Source: Sphingomonas ginsengisoli An et al. 2013 (GTDB lineage Bacteria; Pseudomonadota; Alphaproteobacteria; Sphingomonadales; Sphingomonadaceae). From it: 64,000 bases of DNA. Below are positions 1-8,846 of the stretch, one piece after another; the stretch's first letter is position 1, and every line of letters starts with the position of its first letter. A model generated the notes under the pieces. That model was not told the origin of the DNA and made no database searches. It saw only the letters and a program-made list of their open reading frames with translations. Made by a program: the position numbers and the translations under genes. The stretch spans positions 682,001 through 746,000 of the forward strand of contig NZ_CP045434.1 of the NCBI RefSeq assembly GCF_009363895.1, in the 5' to 3' direction.

Positions 1-2
1 TC

Positions 3-1196
3 AACGTCCTGCTCAGCCTGTTTTACGTGGCCGCGATCCTGGTCGGGGCAGTCACCGCCGAGCATTTTGTCGGCTCGCAGGATGTCGGGCGCTTTCTCTA
101 CGTTTTCGCCTTATTTCCCTTATTCGCCATGATGGAATTCATCCCGGAGGCGATTTGCTCACGCGACGGTCGCTTCGGAGTAATATCTCTTCTGTCGATC
201 GTCCGGGCGATCGTGATCGCCGTCACCACGCTGTTCTTCGCGTGGAATGGATATGCGTTTCTAAGTTTCGCGTGGGCGCAGGTTTTTGCGTGGGCGGTAA
301 CGGCGACCTGCTTCAACGTTCTGGTCTGGCGTCCTGACGCCTGGCGCTTGAGATTCAAGGGCATCCGCGAAATCTTACATTTCGGGTCACAGATGATCGG
401 TATTCGGGGCCTTGCGCAGCTCGGGACCCGCGGGGGTGAGATGGCGCTGGGCTCGCTGCTCGGCTTGACCAGCCTGGGGCTTTATTCGCGCGCCTCAAGC
501 CTGCCTAATACCCTTTTCAACAACGTCTTCGGCGCCGCTGGCAACGTCATCTATTCGCGGATGTCACTTGAGTTGCGCGAGACTGGGCAGTTCCACCAGA
601 CCTACATCCGCTTCATGCGATTGCTGCTGGGGATCATGTGGCCGATGATGTTCGGCCTGGCAGTGCTCTCAAAGCCGGCCATCAATCTGCTTTACGGTGC
701 GAAATGGCAGCCGGCTGCCGAGCCGCTTTCCTTTCTTGCGCTTGCGACCGCTGTGACGATCGCTTTGGGACTGGTCCCTGAAGTCTTCATCTTGCGGCAT
801 CAGACCAAACAGCAGTTCGGGATTGAGACCGTGCGAACCATCGCCGGGCTCTCGATGTTCGTGCTCGGCGCGTTCGTCGGCCTGACGGCGGCGGCCGGAG
901 CCAAGCTCGCGGAGGCCGTGCTCGCACTCGCGCTTTACCGACGCCCCCTCAATCGGATGCTCGAAGGCCCGAACCACGTCCTCGCGAAGATGTATGGGGA
1001 AAGCTTTGGCCTAGGGCTGATCGCCGCCCTCCCCTCGCTGCTACTGATGATTTGGACCCGATTCTCCGCGAGTACGTCGCTTATTGCCATCGCAGGGGCG
1101 GTCGCGCTCGGTGGCCTGCTGTGGTCGACCGCACTTTGGCGCCTCCGCCATCCACTTGCGCTGGAAGTCATCGGGCTCATTAAGCGTCGTCGTTAA
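3..1196 (+). CDS. Oligosaccharide flippase family protein (Wzx-like), 5' end outside window
   Basis: This is a multi-pass membrane protein of the polysaccharide biosynthesis/flippase superfamily, expected to move undecaprenyl-linked oligosaccharide across the inner membrane. The frame is open from base 3 without a start, so the N-terminus lies upstream; the GTG at 27 is an internal valine. Visible family features are the segment around 'GEMALGSLLGLTSLGLYSRA' and the following 'RMSLELRETGQFHQTYIRF', both typical of WzxC-like flippases, plus several hydrophobic helices. It sits at the edge of the exopolysaccharide region and probably belongs to the same surface-polymer locus. The substrate cannot be read from sequence. 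The family call is firm. Confidence 0.85.
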   Translation, partial: NVLLSLFYVAAILVGAVTAEHFVGSQDVGRFLYVFALFPLFAMMEFIPEAICSRDGRFGVISLLSIVRAIVIAVTTLFFAWNGYAFLSFAWAQVFAWAVTATCFNVLVWRPDAWRLRFKGIREILHFGSQMIGIRGLAQLGTRGGEMALGSLLGLTSLGLYSRASSLPNTLFNNVFGAAGNVIYSRMSLELRETGQFHQTYIRFMRLLLGIMWPMMFGLAVLSKPAINLLYGAKWQPAAEPLSFLALATAVTIALGLVPEVFILRHQTKQQFGIETVRTIAGLSMFVLGAFVGLTAAAGAKLAEAVLALALYRRPLNRMLEGPNHVLAKMYGESFGLGLIAALPSLLLMIWTRFSASTSLIAIAGAVALGGLLWSTALWRLRHPLALEVIGLIKRRR

Positions 1197-1392
1197 ACTC
1201 TCACATCTGTCCCACGACGGTACAGCGCGCGCCCTCCCTCCCCCTTGTGACCAAGGCGCAACGGACGCATCCAAAGCGGGTGAACGGCGCTTTTCCGGCC
1301 TTGTCAGGCAGTTAAAGCGAAGTTAACAGCATCGTTGTTCTTCATCTGAATGAACTCCGGCGGGCCGCCGGCTGTAACCTAGGGGACTCGTC

Positions 1393-2007
1393 ATGAATGC
1401 ACTCGTTCGGAAGGCCGCCATCGGCGCGGTCTTCGCCATCGCGGCGTTTGCCGCCACGCCTGCCTCGGCGACGGTTGAGGTCGGATCCAATGTCGGCTGC
1501 TCGACGGCTCCCGTGGCACCGCCCGCCGATAAGTGCGCGGGCTATTTCACCGGCAACACCTTCAACAACTCGGGCGCGAGCGTTGCTCAGCAGCAATCGG
1601 CGATCGATTCGCTGATCGGAGCGGGCAACTACACCGTCAATTATAACGCGCTCGTGTCGGCGGGTAACGTCTTCTCGACCAGCACCGATGCCAACGCCTT
1701 CGCTCACCTCCAGACGGCTCTGGCGAGCCTGAGCGGCAATGTCATCCTCGGTATCCACTGGGGCAATGTGCCGGAAAGCGGCAACATCCCGTACGGCAAC
1801 GTCTCGGGCGTTTACCTGTGGAACAGCGCCACGCTCGGCACGCTCAACCTGACCAGCTCGTCGGGCTTCTCGGATGCGGTGATCTATCGCGCCACCCCGG
1901 CGGTGCCGGAGCCGGCGACCTGGGCGCTGATGTTGATGGGCTTCGGTGGCATGGGCGTCGCGATGCGCCGGCGCCGTTCGGCGAACGCGCTTCCGCAGAT
2001 GGCTTAA
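1393..2007 (+). CDS. PEPxxWA-CTERM sorting domain protein
   Basis: A 204-residue secreted protein. Residues 1-26 form a signal peptide ending in an ASA site. The middle is rich in Ser, Thr, Asn and Gly without a recognised domain. The C-terminus carries 'VPEPATWALMLMGFGGMG' followed by a basic RRRR cluster, the alphaproteobacterial PEPxxWA-CTERM tripartite signal. Such signals are known to be cut by an exosortase (XrtA type), and these proteins usually accompany exopolysaccharide loci, which fits the neighbourhood. No exosortase lies in this window. The ATG is preceded by AGGGGA, and a strong terminator follows at 2036, so it looks like a single-gene unit. Its function beyond sorting is unknown. 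Confidence 0.88.
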   Translation: MNALVRKAAIGAVFAIAAFAATPASATVEVGSNVGCSTAPVAPPADKCAGYFTGNTFNNSGASVAQQQSAIDSLIGAGNYTVNYNALVSAGNVFSTSTDANAFAHLQTALASLSGNVILGIHWGNVPESGNIPYGNVSGVYLWNSATLGTLNLTSSSGFSDAVIYRATPAVPEPATWALMLMGFGGMGVAMRRRRSANALPQMA

Positions 2008-2035
2008 GCCAGCACGGCATCAGACCTTAAAAGTC

Positions 2036-2071
2036 GGGGAGGTGCGGTTCGCCGCACCTCCCCTTTCTTTT
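2036..2071 (+). terminator. Rho-independent terminator after the PEP-CTERM gene
   Basis: A perfect 12-bp stem (2036-2047 with 2052-2063) closed by a TTCG tetraloop and followed by TTTCTTTT. It lies 28 bases after the PEP-CTERM stop. A-rich bases before the stem could let it also act on the converging leftward operon. Confidence 0.9.
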
Positions 2072-2126
2072 GTGCACTGTCGGCGAACGATTGTCGGCAC
2101 GAGCTTCGCAGTCTTGGGCGACCGCT

Positions 2127-3293
2127 TCAGCAGCTCGTCTTACTGACCACGGCGCTGAGATCGTTAGCCCCAACTGCTTTCACTCGGGTGACGCCGCCAC
2201 TGCCGCAATCCGGCGCGGCGGCCGCGCTTTTCTTCTTCGGCGACGAAGCAGCAGTTCCGGGTTCGCCCAGGATCAGCTGGCCGCGCGCCAAATCAGCCTG
2301 CAGCGTCGATTGCTCGGCAGCCGGCTTGGGCGCCACCTCCAACTGTTTAACCTGATCCTCGGCGACCTTCGCCGCCGGCGGCAGGTTCGGATCGATCGCG
2401 ACCGGCGGTGCCAGCGAATCAAGGCCCTGTTCAACGATGTCGGTCGCGGATGGTGGCGGTGGCGGCAGCGGCTCGGCGCCGGCATAGCGTTGGCTGAAAG
2501 CTGCTCCCGACCCATTTGTGCCGCGCAGGCGATAAAATATGTGCCGGCCGATGACCGCCACCTTGTCGAGCGAATCGGCCCAGTAAGGCACCACGTAATT
2601 GGCGTGATAATGAGTGGCGTGCCCGACCGGCGCGAACACGCGCCCGGCCAACGCCTCGCTCGCGATCAGCCGCGACCGCGTCCACAGATAGCCGGCCGGG
2701 ATCCGCGCCAGCGACCCGTCGCAGGTGAAGGTGAACTGGCAGCCGGTTGGCCGCGGGCTGCCTTGATAGACGACCCCGCAAACGCTGTTCGGGTAGCCAG
2801 GGTGGCGCATCCGGTTGAGCACCACCTGCGCGACCGCACGGCCCCCCTCGACCCCTTCCGACGCCGCTTCGTAATAGACCGCTTGGGTCATGCAATCGAC
2901 CGCGCGCAGCTTGTTGATGGCGTCGCCCGACAGGCGAAACGCCGCCGCCGGCGAGTCGGGTCGCTTGACCAGCGGGCGCTCGGCGTTGAGCGCGACCGCA
3001 TCCTCGGGAGTAAGCGGACGCAGCAGGTCTGGTGGCGGCAGGGCCGGCAACGGTCCCGCCGGAGCCGCCGTGGTCAGTGTATCGCTGCTGCCGCCGGCAG
3101 GCGAGTTCGCTGTCGGTTGCCAAGGCTTGGTCCACCACAGCGCCGCGGCAGCAATTACCGCGGTACCCGCCCCGGCCAGCGCGATGGCCAGCCACCGGCG
3201 GCGGCGCGCACGCACAGGACGTATGGGCGGCATCGGTGTGGCGGCGTCCAATTGCAGGTGCCGTGCCCCGGTCATGGTTTCGAGCTCGAGCAT
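2127..3293 (-). CDS. SleB-like cell wall hydrolase (Hydrolase_2 family)
   Basis: A 388-residue envelope protein. It has a short cytoplasmic N-terminus, a basic RRRR stretch, one membrane anchor (about residues 33-51), a Pro/Ala linker and then a SleB/CwlJ-type domain. Typical motifs of that domain are visible: 'AVYYEAASEG' with the catalytic Glu, 'VAQVVLNRMRHP', 'QFTFTCDG' and 'ATHYHANYV'. A Pro-rich tail follows. The family hydrolyses peptidoglycan. The ATG at 3293 shares one base with the stop of the upstream glycosyltransferase (TGATG), so translation is coupled; a longer open frame upstream is overlap only. As last gene of the leftward exopolysaccharide operon it may open the wall for the export complex, which is inference. 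Confidence 0.85.
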   Translation of the reverse strand: MLELETMTGARHLQLDAATPMPPIRPVRARRRRWLAIALAGAGTAVIAAAALWWTKPWQPTANSPAGGSSDTLTTAAPAGPLPALPPPDLLRPLTPEDAVALNAERPLVKRPDSPAAAFRLSGDAINKLRAVDCMTQAVYYEAASEGVEGGRAVAQVVLNRMRHPGYPNSVCGVVYQGSPRPTGCQFTFTCDGSLARIPAGYLWTRSRLIASEALAGRVFAPVGHATHYHANYVVPYWADSLDKVAVIGRHIFYRLRGTNGSGAAFSQRYAGAEPLPPPPPSATDIVEQGLDSLAPPVAIDPNLPPAAKVAEDQVKQLEVAPKPAAEQSTLQADLARGQLILGEPGTAASSPKKKSAAAAPDCGSGGVTRVKAVGANDLSAVVSKTSC

Positions 3294-4039
3294 CAGCCAC
3301 GCCGCCGTTCGCGCAAAGCCATCCGGAACACGTGCGGACCTTCGACGAGGTAGCGACGCCACAGGCGGCGAGGGTTTGAAAATAGGCGAAAAGCCCATTC
3401 GAGGCTGAGGCGCTGCATTGCCTTCGGCGCCCGGCGCTGCCGCCCGGTGATGAATTCGAGGGACGCGCCGATGCATAGCGCCATGCCAACTGCTTCGGGC
3501 CAATTCCTGACTTCGGCGGCGACCAGTTCCTGCTGCGGCGACCCGATTGCCAGCAACGTGAACCTTGCCTTTGTTCGCGCGACGAATGCCGCGGCGACCG
3601 AGCGAGCCTCGCCGTCATGTCGAAGGCCCATCGGTGGCCGGTGGTGCGCAAACAACACTTGCGGGAAACGCCGTTGCAACTCCGTAACCAGCGCGGAATC
3701 GCCGCCGACCACGGCGATTAGGTCACCCGGCTGGACCGTTTCGTCGAAAAGTCGAACCGTAAGGTCGCTGCCGGGAACCACCGGCAAAGCAACGCGGCGC
3801 AACCTGCCGAGACGATTCAGCACCCGGCTGTCGCACACCGAGAGGGTCGCTTGCGCAAATACCCTCCTTAGCGCCAGCCGGTCCGGTGCGGTATCGAGCT
3901 GGACGACATGGTCGACGTTGGGCGTCACCACATAGCCGTACGGGCTCTCGCTCGTGACCGCGGCCATCCGCGCGAGGACCTGCTCCATGGTCAGCGGATC
4001 GAAGCCTACGCCGAGAAACTCGACACGCTCAGTAGGCAT
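3293..4039 (-). CDS. WecG/TagA/CpsF family glycosyltransferase
   Basis: A 248-residue GT26-family enzyme, expected to add a sugar to a polyprenyl-linked intermediate at the inner membrane. Family features are 'VVTPNVDHVV' near residue 40, 'CDSRVLNRLG' near 70 in place of the usual PDG segment, 'GDLIAVVGGDSALV' near 105, the 'IGSPQQE' motif near 165 and 'GASLEFITGRQRRAPKAMQ' near 190, then a basic C-terminus suited to membrane association. It overlaps the upstream glycosylphosphotransferase gene by 11 bases and the downstream hydrolase by one, so all are cotranscribed. It probably makes the second sugar transfer of the repeat unit. Confidence 0.92.
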   Translation of the reverse strand: MPTERVEFLGVGFDPLTMEQVLARMAAVTSESPYGYVVTPNVDHVVQLDTAPDRLALRRVFAQATLSVCDSRVLNRLGRLRRVALPVVPGSDLTVRLFDETVQPGDLIAVVGGDSALVTELQRRFPQVLFAHHRPPMGLRHDGEARSVAAAFVARTKARFTLLAIGSPQQELVAAEVRNWPEAVGMALCIGASLEFITGRQRRAPKAMQRLSLEWAFRLFSNPRRLWRRYLVEGPHVFRMALRERRRG

Positions 4040-5522
4040 CGCTGTCCAGGAAGACCGCCCGCACCGTCAGGAACAGGATCCAGATGTCGAGGCCGACCGA
4101 CCAGCGGGTGATATATTCCTGGTCGAGTTCGACCCGGCGCTTGGCTCGTTCCATCGTGCGAATCTCGCCGCGCAGGCCCTTGACCTGCGCCAGTCCGGTG
4201 ATCCCCGGCTTGACGCGGTGGCGCCCCGCATACCCCTTGACCGCCTCTTGATAGTAGAGGTCGCCGACCCGCATGTGCGTGGCGTGCGGGCGCGGGCCGA
4301 CCATCGACATGTCGCCGTTGAACACGTTCAGGAGTTGCGGCAGCTCGTCGATGCTGAGCCGGCGGAGCACCCGACCCACTGGGGTGATCCGCGGATCGGC
4401 GCGGGTCGTCGTCTGATGACCCTCGAGGTCGCTCCGATCGGCATACATCGAGCGGAACTTGAAGACGTGGATGACCTCGTTGTTGAAGCCTACGCGCGGC
4501 TGCACGAATAGGATCGGCCCGGGGCTGGTCAGGCGGATGAGCAGGGCGGTGCCCAGCATGATCGGCGACAGCAGAATCAGCGCGATGCTCGACAACAGGA
4601 GGTCCTCGAGGCGCTTCACCATCCCGCTGACGTCGCGCCATGGGCGCTGCCACAGGGTCAGCACCGGCAGTGCGCCGAGCAATCGGACGCGATAGTCGGG
4701 GGCAAGGTCGACCGCCTGGTCGGGGATCAGGGAAATGTCGACACAGACCGAGCTCAGGCGGTCCATGATCTCGTGGAGCCGCTCTGCAGGCAGGTTGCGC
4801 ACACTGATGAGGACCTGGTCGACCTGGCCCCGACGCGCCATGTCGGCGAGTTCGTCGCTGCCACCCAGGAACGGGAGTTGGTCGATGCTTTTAAGCTTTG
4901 GCCGGTCGTCGGCGAACCCGACGAAACGAAGATGCGCCAGCCCGCTCGTCCCGAGCACCCGCCGGATCGCCTCGATCGAATCCCCGTCGGCGCCGTAGAA
5001 GGCAATCCGCTGGCCGATCACCTCTCGGCGGGCAAGCCGGCTGAGGATGGAACGGAAGACCGGTCGCGATGCCGCCAGCAACGCGACCGTCGTGACCAGA
5101 TAGAGCGAGCTCATGCCGCGCGAGAAGCCGTCGACCATCCCGGAAAGGAAGACCAAAGCGGTCGCTACCAGACCTGCCAGCAGGGCATCGAACACCGCGC
5201 TGTCGCCGCGTTCGCTGATGGTGAACAGATTCTGGAGGTAGCTGTCTTTGCTCGCCCGCAGCAGGACGAAAGTGCCGATCATGCAGGTGCCGGCGAACAG
5301 GTGGACCGAGGGCACCAGCGAAGCGCCGACCAGCCGATCGTAGAAAAACAGCGCAATCGGGACTGCCAGCGCGCAACTCAGGATGTCGCGCAGGAACAGG
5401 AGCGGGCCAACGATATTGGATGTGAAGCGAACGCTCGTATCCATTGCATGCGCTGCACCGACGAGCGGCGCAGGCCGCGCGGCATCGCCGGCGTCCACTG
5501 CCGTATCGGCCCTCACATTCAT
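4029..5522 (-). CDS. Exopolysaccharide polyprenyl glycosylphosphotransferase (priming enzyme, GelB/GumD/WcaJ type)
   Basis: A 497-residue polyisoprenyl-phosphate hexose-1-phosphate transferase. The first half has hydrophobic helices and a Rossmann-like CoA-binding region ('RIAFYGADGDS' near 190). The C-terminal catalytic domain has one helix (about 305-325) followed by 'FVQPRVGFNNEVIHVFKFRS', 'TPVGRVLRRLSIDELPQLLNV' and 'MSMVGPRPHA', the hallmark motifs of the sugar transferase family. It transfers a sugar-1-phosphate to undecaprenyl phosphate, starting the repeat unit. By analogy with sphingan loci the sugar is probably glucose, which sequence alone cannot prove. It starts inside an ATGA overlap with the upstream TPR gene. 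Confidence 0.93.
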   Translation of the reverse strand: MNVRADTAVDAGDAARPAPLVGAAHAMDTSVRFTSNIVGPLLFLRDILSCALAVPIALFFYDRLVGASLVPSVHLFAGTCMIGTFVLLRASKDSYLQNLFTISERGDSAVFDALLAGLVATALVFLSGMVDGFSRGMSSLYLVTTVALLAASRPVFRSILSRLARREVIGQRIAFYGADGDSIEAIRRVLGTSGLAHLRFVGFADDRPKLKSIDQLPFLGGSDELADMARRGQVDQVLISVRNLPAERLHEIMDRLSSVCVDISLIPDQAVDLAPDYRVRLLGALPVLTLWQRPWRDVSGMVKRLEDLLLSSIALILLSPIMLGTALLIRLTSPGPILFVQPRVGFNNEVIHVFKFRSMYADRSDLEGHQTTTRADPRITPVGRVLRRLSIDELPQLLNVFNGDMSMVGPRPHATHMRVGDLYYQEAVKGYAGRHRVKPGITGLAQVKGLRGEIRTMERAKRRVELDQEYITRWSVGLDIWILFLTVRAVFLDSDAY

Positions 5523-6949
5523 GCGAAGCTCCGAATCATCGCGTCGTTCCGCTGGTCATTATACTCTTCCGTGAGCGACTGTGCTGCCCCAGGTCCATCG
5601 GTCCGTTGCACGAAGACTTGTAACGCCCGGTAAATGCTTTGGTCGGCGGGGATGTCATGAAATCCATCCCAAAGTGTCCTTTTCGCCGCATCGGGTTGCC
5701 CAGCGGCAACATAAATATTCGCGAGCAGCATGCGCGAGTCCGCCACCCCGCGGTCGGCTGCGACCAGCTTTTGCGCATCCTCGATGGCCCCTTGGTGCTG
5801 GCCGGCCTTGCTCCGCAGCACAGCACGGCCGCGCAGCGCAGCAACATTGCCCCCATCGAGCGCCAGCGCTTCATTTAGCCGTTGCATTGCCGGCTGAGAC
5901 TGCCCGAGCAGCCCGATCGCGGTCGCATAAATCGCATTCGCGTTGATGTTGGCGGCGGTGACCGGTTCGGTCGCCATGTCGGCGACGAGGTCGCCGGCCA
6001 GCTTCGGCTCGCCCGCACGCAGGATGAAATTGGCGACCGCCGTCTTTTTGTCGGGCGGCGCAGACTCCCCCGCCTTGAGCGCTACCGGCAACGCCAGCTT
6101 GGCCTGTCCGGTCGCCAGCCACGGCTCGAGGAGCGCCGACGTGTCCTGCGGCGAGGCCTGCTCAAGTCCGGCGGCGAGGTCGGGCAGCGCCGCCTGTGGC
6201 TTGCCTGCGCGAATTTCGGCGAGGATCAGCCGACGGCGGACGTCTTGGTCCTTGGGCACCCAGTTGAGCAGCAGCCGGGCGACTGGAGCCGCATCGGCCC
6301 ACTGCTCGCGGAACTCGAACAGGCTCAGCAGCGCACGCAGGCTGAGTTGGTCGGACGGCTGCGCCTGGATTTGCTCGCGCAGCAGCGCCACTGCCTGATC
6401 CGCTTTACCGCCCTGCAGCAGGACCCGCGACCGAAGCACTCGACCACTGGGATCGAAATTGTTGGCGGCAAGAATGATCCCGGCCTGCTTGTCGGCTTCC
6501 TCAAGATCGCCGCGCCGCAACGCCACATATCCATGGGTCAGTGGAACCGCGGGATCACTCGCATTCACCAATTCGAGCTCGCGCGCATATTGATCGGCCT
6601 GGTCGAGCTGCCCCGCTCGGAGGGAAATCTGAGTGAGAAATCCAAGCACGGTCGGGTCTGCTCGGTTTAGCTCATAGGCCCGCTGGAACGCGTTAAAGGC
6701 CGCTCCGAGATCGCCCAGCTGAACCTGGACTTTGCCCAGCTCGACCCAGGCGTCGGCCTGCGTGTCGTCGGCGGCGACCAGCGCCAGCAGCGCCTTGCGG
6801 ATGGCCTTGAGGTCACCCTGCGCGAGCGCAGTCTGATATTGGCTGTAAGCCGTTTGGGTCTTCGCGGCGCGGGAGTTGCAGCCCCCGAGCAACAGGCTTG
6901 CGGCCACCGTCGCAAAGAGGAACACAGAGGAACGAAATGGAAGATTCAT
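5519..6949 (-). CDS. TPR-repeat lipoprotein of the exopolysaccharide locus (PrsT-like)
   Basis: A 476-residue periplasmic lipoprotein. The N-terminus is a lipoprotein signal ending in 'LLLGGC', so Cys24 would be lipidated. The rest is an array of tetratricopeptide repeats, for example 'AWVELGKVQVQLGDLGAAFNAFQRAYELN' split over residues 65-95 and further units to the C-terminus. TPR lipoproteins such as PrsT occur beside PEP-CTERM/exopolysaccharide loci and are thought to scaffold polymerisation or export; the function here is inferred from context. It is the first gene of the leftward operon, and its start faces the rightward export operon across about 90 bases. Confidence 0.85.
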   Translation of the reverse strand: MNLPFRSSVFLFATVAASLLLGGCNSRAAKTQTAYSQYQTALAQGDLKAIRKALLALVAADDTQADAWVELGKVQVQLGDLGAAFNAFQRAYELNRADPTVLGFLTQISLRAGQLDQADQYARELELVNASDPAVPLTHGYVALRRGDLEEADKQAGIILAANNFDPSGRVLRSRVLLQGGKADQAVALLREQIQAQPSDQLSLRALLSLFEFREQWADAAPVARLLLNWVPKDQDVRRRLILAEIRAGKPQAALPDLAAGLEQASPQDTSALLEPWLATGQAKLALPVALKAGESAPPDKKTAVANFILRAGEPKLAGDLVADMATEPVTAANINANAIYATAIGLLGQSQPAMQRLNEALALDGGNVAALRGRAVLRSKAGQHQGAIEDAQKLVAADRGVADSRMLLANIYVAAGQPDAAKRTLWDGFHDIPADQSIYRALQVFVQRTDGPGAAQSLTEEYNDQRNDAMIRSFA

Positions 6950-7041
6950 GAGACGGTGCCACTAGACCTTTGAGTGAATTGTGACCAGAAGCAGACGGGC
7001 TAGCGCTTTGGCGCATAATGGCTTGTGCAAGGGGATCTAGC

Positions 7042-7638
7042 GTGCGGCTGCTTACTTTTTTCTTCATGATGTTCGCGATGGCGGTCGGCGGCGTTGCCGA
7101 AACTGCTCACGCCCAAGCGTCGGCGGCCGTGCCCGGCGTTGCCTACCGCATCAATCCGGGCGACGAGCTCGATATCCTGGTATGGGGTGACGAACGGCTG
7201 CAACGCTCCGTTCGCGTGCTCCCCGACGGCACCTTCGCTTTTCCCTTGGTCGGCCAAGTCGTCGCCGCGGGTCGCCTTCCGGTCGAGCTGGAGAAGATCA
7301 TCACCCTCGGCCTCCAGCCGCAATATCGCGGCCAGGTCCCGCAGGTCACCGTGTCGGTCAAAAACCCGTCCGGCTTCCAGTTTTCAGTGATCGGCAAGGT
7401 AAAGGGCCCCGGCACCTTCACTCCCGGTCGCTATGTCAACGCGCTCGAGGCGCTGAGCATTGCCGGTGGCCCGACCGAATTTGCCGACCTCAACAACATC
7501 CGCATCATTCGCAAGGTCGGTGAAGGTCTCACCACCATTCGCATCGGTCTCGGCAATGCGATCAAGGGCAGCGGTGCGCGGCTGACCCCAGCCGAAAATC
7601 CCCAGATCCTCAGCGGCGATACCTTGGTGGTCCCATGA
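7042..7638 (+). CDS. Polysaccharide export protein (Wza/GelD-like)
   Basis: About 198 residues. A signal peptide ends near 'TAHAQA', followed by the polysaccharide export domain ('YRINPGDELDILVWGDERL', 'LPDGTFAFPLVGQV') and a SLBB-like domain ('FSVIGKVKGPGTFTPGRYV'). It would form the periplasmic/outer-membrane export channel base. It is shorter than E. coli Wza, as expected for the sphingan/XrtA type. I prefer the GTG at 7042, which has AAGGGGA six bases upstream. The ATG at 7018 adds eight residues and lacks a clear ribosome binding site. The next gene overlaps by four bases (ATGA). Confidence 0.92.
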   Translation: MRLLTFFFMMFAMAVGGVAETAHAQASAAVPGVAYRINPGDELDILVWGDERLQRSVRVLPDGTFAFPLVGQVVAAGRLPVELEKIITLGLQPQYRGQVPQVTVSVKNPSGFQFSVIGKVKGPGTFTPGRYVNALEALSIAGGPTEFADLNNIRIIRKVGEGLTTIRIGLGNAIKGSGARLTPAENPQILSGDTLVVP

Positions 7639-8846
7639 TGATGCGACGTTTGACGACCGGGCTTCTGACTGCGTCCGCGCTGGCACTTCCCGCGACCGCC
7701 CTGGCGAAGAGCCAGACCTATGTCGATGTGACGGCGGGGCTCGGTTATTCGACCAATCCCCTGCTCGCACTCGGCGACAATACGGGCAGCGGCTTCGGCC
7801 GCTTCTCGCTCTACGGCTATCATGGCTGGACGACTGAGCGGACCAGCAGCAGCATCTCGGCTTTCGTCGAGAACAGCAGCTACTTCAAGAATTACGGCAA
7901 CAAGCAAGTGTTCAGCCTCGCGGCCAACACCAGCTACGCCGCCAACGAGAAGGTCAAGCTGTTCGGCAGCCTCGGCTTCTCCGGCGACATCGGCGGTCAG
8001 CTCGGGTCGCGCTTCTACGGCGTGCCGGCTGGCTCTGTAACTCCCGATCCGACCATTCCGACAACGATCGTGATCGTCGATCCGAACCTTTATGGCCTCA
8101 ACCAGCGCCAATATACGCTGTCGGCCAATGGCGGGGCCAGCATCGGGCTGTCCGCCAAAGACGCGATGGACATCACGGTCGGCGCGCAGCACCTGTTCGT
8201 CAGCGGCAACAATGTTCTCGACTACACTTCCTACGACACCACCATCGGCTACAATCGGCAAGTCCGCGAGCGTCTGACGGTCGGTGGCCGTCTGTTGGTG
8301 CAATATGCCGATTATAAATTTGGCCGGTCGATTTTCGAGATCGGTCCGCAGGCAACGATCAGCGCGCGGCTCAGCGAGCAGTGGGACCTGAGCGCAGCGA
8401 TCGGTTTCGTCCGCACCACACAGGATTTCGGAATCGCCGGCGTCGACAACAGTTCGTCGGTCAATTTGGCGCTTGACGCCTCGCTGTGTCGCCAGCTCGA
8501 GTATGAGCGCATCTGCGCTCGCGCCGCACGCCGGACGCAAAGCTCCGTCGTCGGTGCTGCCCCAGTCTCGACCACCGCATCGCTCGATTATTATCGCAAG
8601 CTCGGGGCCAAGGATTCGATCCAGGGCACGGCGTCTGTCTCGCGGACCGGCGCCTATCGGATCGCCAATCAGGGCGGCAGCTCGACCTTCTACACTGTGA
8701 GCGCTGCCTACGACCGCCTGATCAACGATCGGATTTCAGCAGGTGTTAACGCTGCCTGGCGTAAGCTTACCCTGACCGGACCTGATCCGAAGACTGATAT
8801 CGGTGGATCGGTGTATCTCCGATATCGCCTGGGTGACCTTAGATGA
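7635..8846 (+). CDS. Outer-membrane beta-barrel protein of the exopolysaccharide operon
   Basis: A 403-residue secreted protein with a signal peptide ending near 'ATALAKS'. Alternating polar/aromatic strands run along its whole length ('FGRFSLYGYHGW', 'SAFVENSSYFKNY', 'TVSAAYDRLINDRISAGVNAAW'), and the end 'SVYLRYRLGDLR' resembles a barrel closing strand. Similar barrels (GelF-like) occur in sphingan clusters, where they are thought to help the polymer cross the outer membrane. It overlaps the export gene by ATGA and the chain-length gene by four bases, so the four rightward genes form one coupled operon. It has no enzymatic motif. Confidence 0.85.
   Translation: MMMRRLTTGLLTASALALPATALAKSQTYVDVTAGLGYSTNPLLALGDNTGSGFGRFSLYGYHGWTTERTSSSISAFVENSSYFKNYGNKQVFSLAANTSYAANEKVKLFGSLGFSGDIGGQLGSRFYGVPAGSVTPDPTIPTTIVIVDPNLYGLNQRQYTLSANGGASIGLSAKDAMDITVGAQHLFVSGNNVLDYTSYDTTIGYNRQVRERLTVGGRLLVQYADYKFGRSIFEIGPQATISARLSEQWDLSAAIGFVRTTQDFGIAGVDNSSSVNLALDASLCRQLEYERICARAARRTQSSVVGAAPVSTTASLDYYRKLGAKDSIQGTASVSRTGAYRIANQGGSSTFYTVSAAYDRLINDRISAGVNAAWRKLTLTGPDPKTDIGGSVYLRYRLGDLR

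Noticed and set aside
2070..3353. Long open frame on the + strand
   Set aside because: It is antisense to the SleB-like hydrolase gene, is rich in Arg/Gln/Gly without domains, and reflects the GC-rich codon pattern of the true gene.
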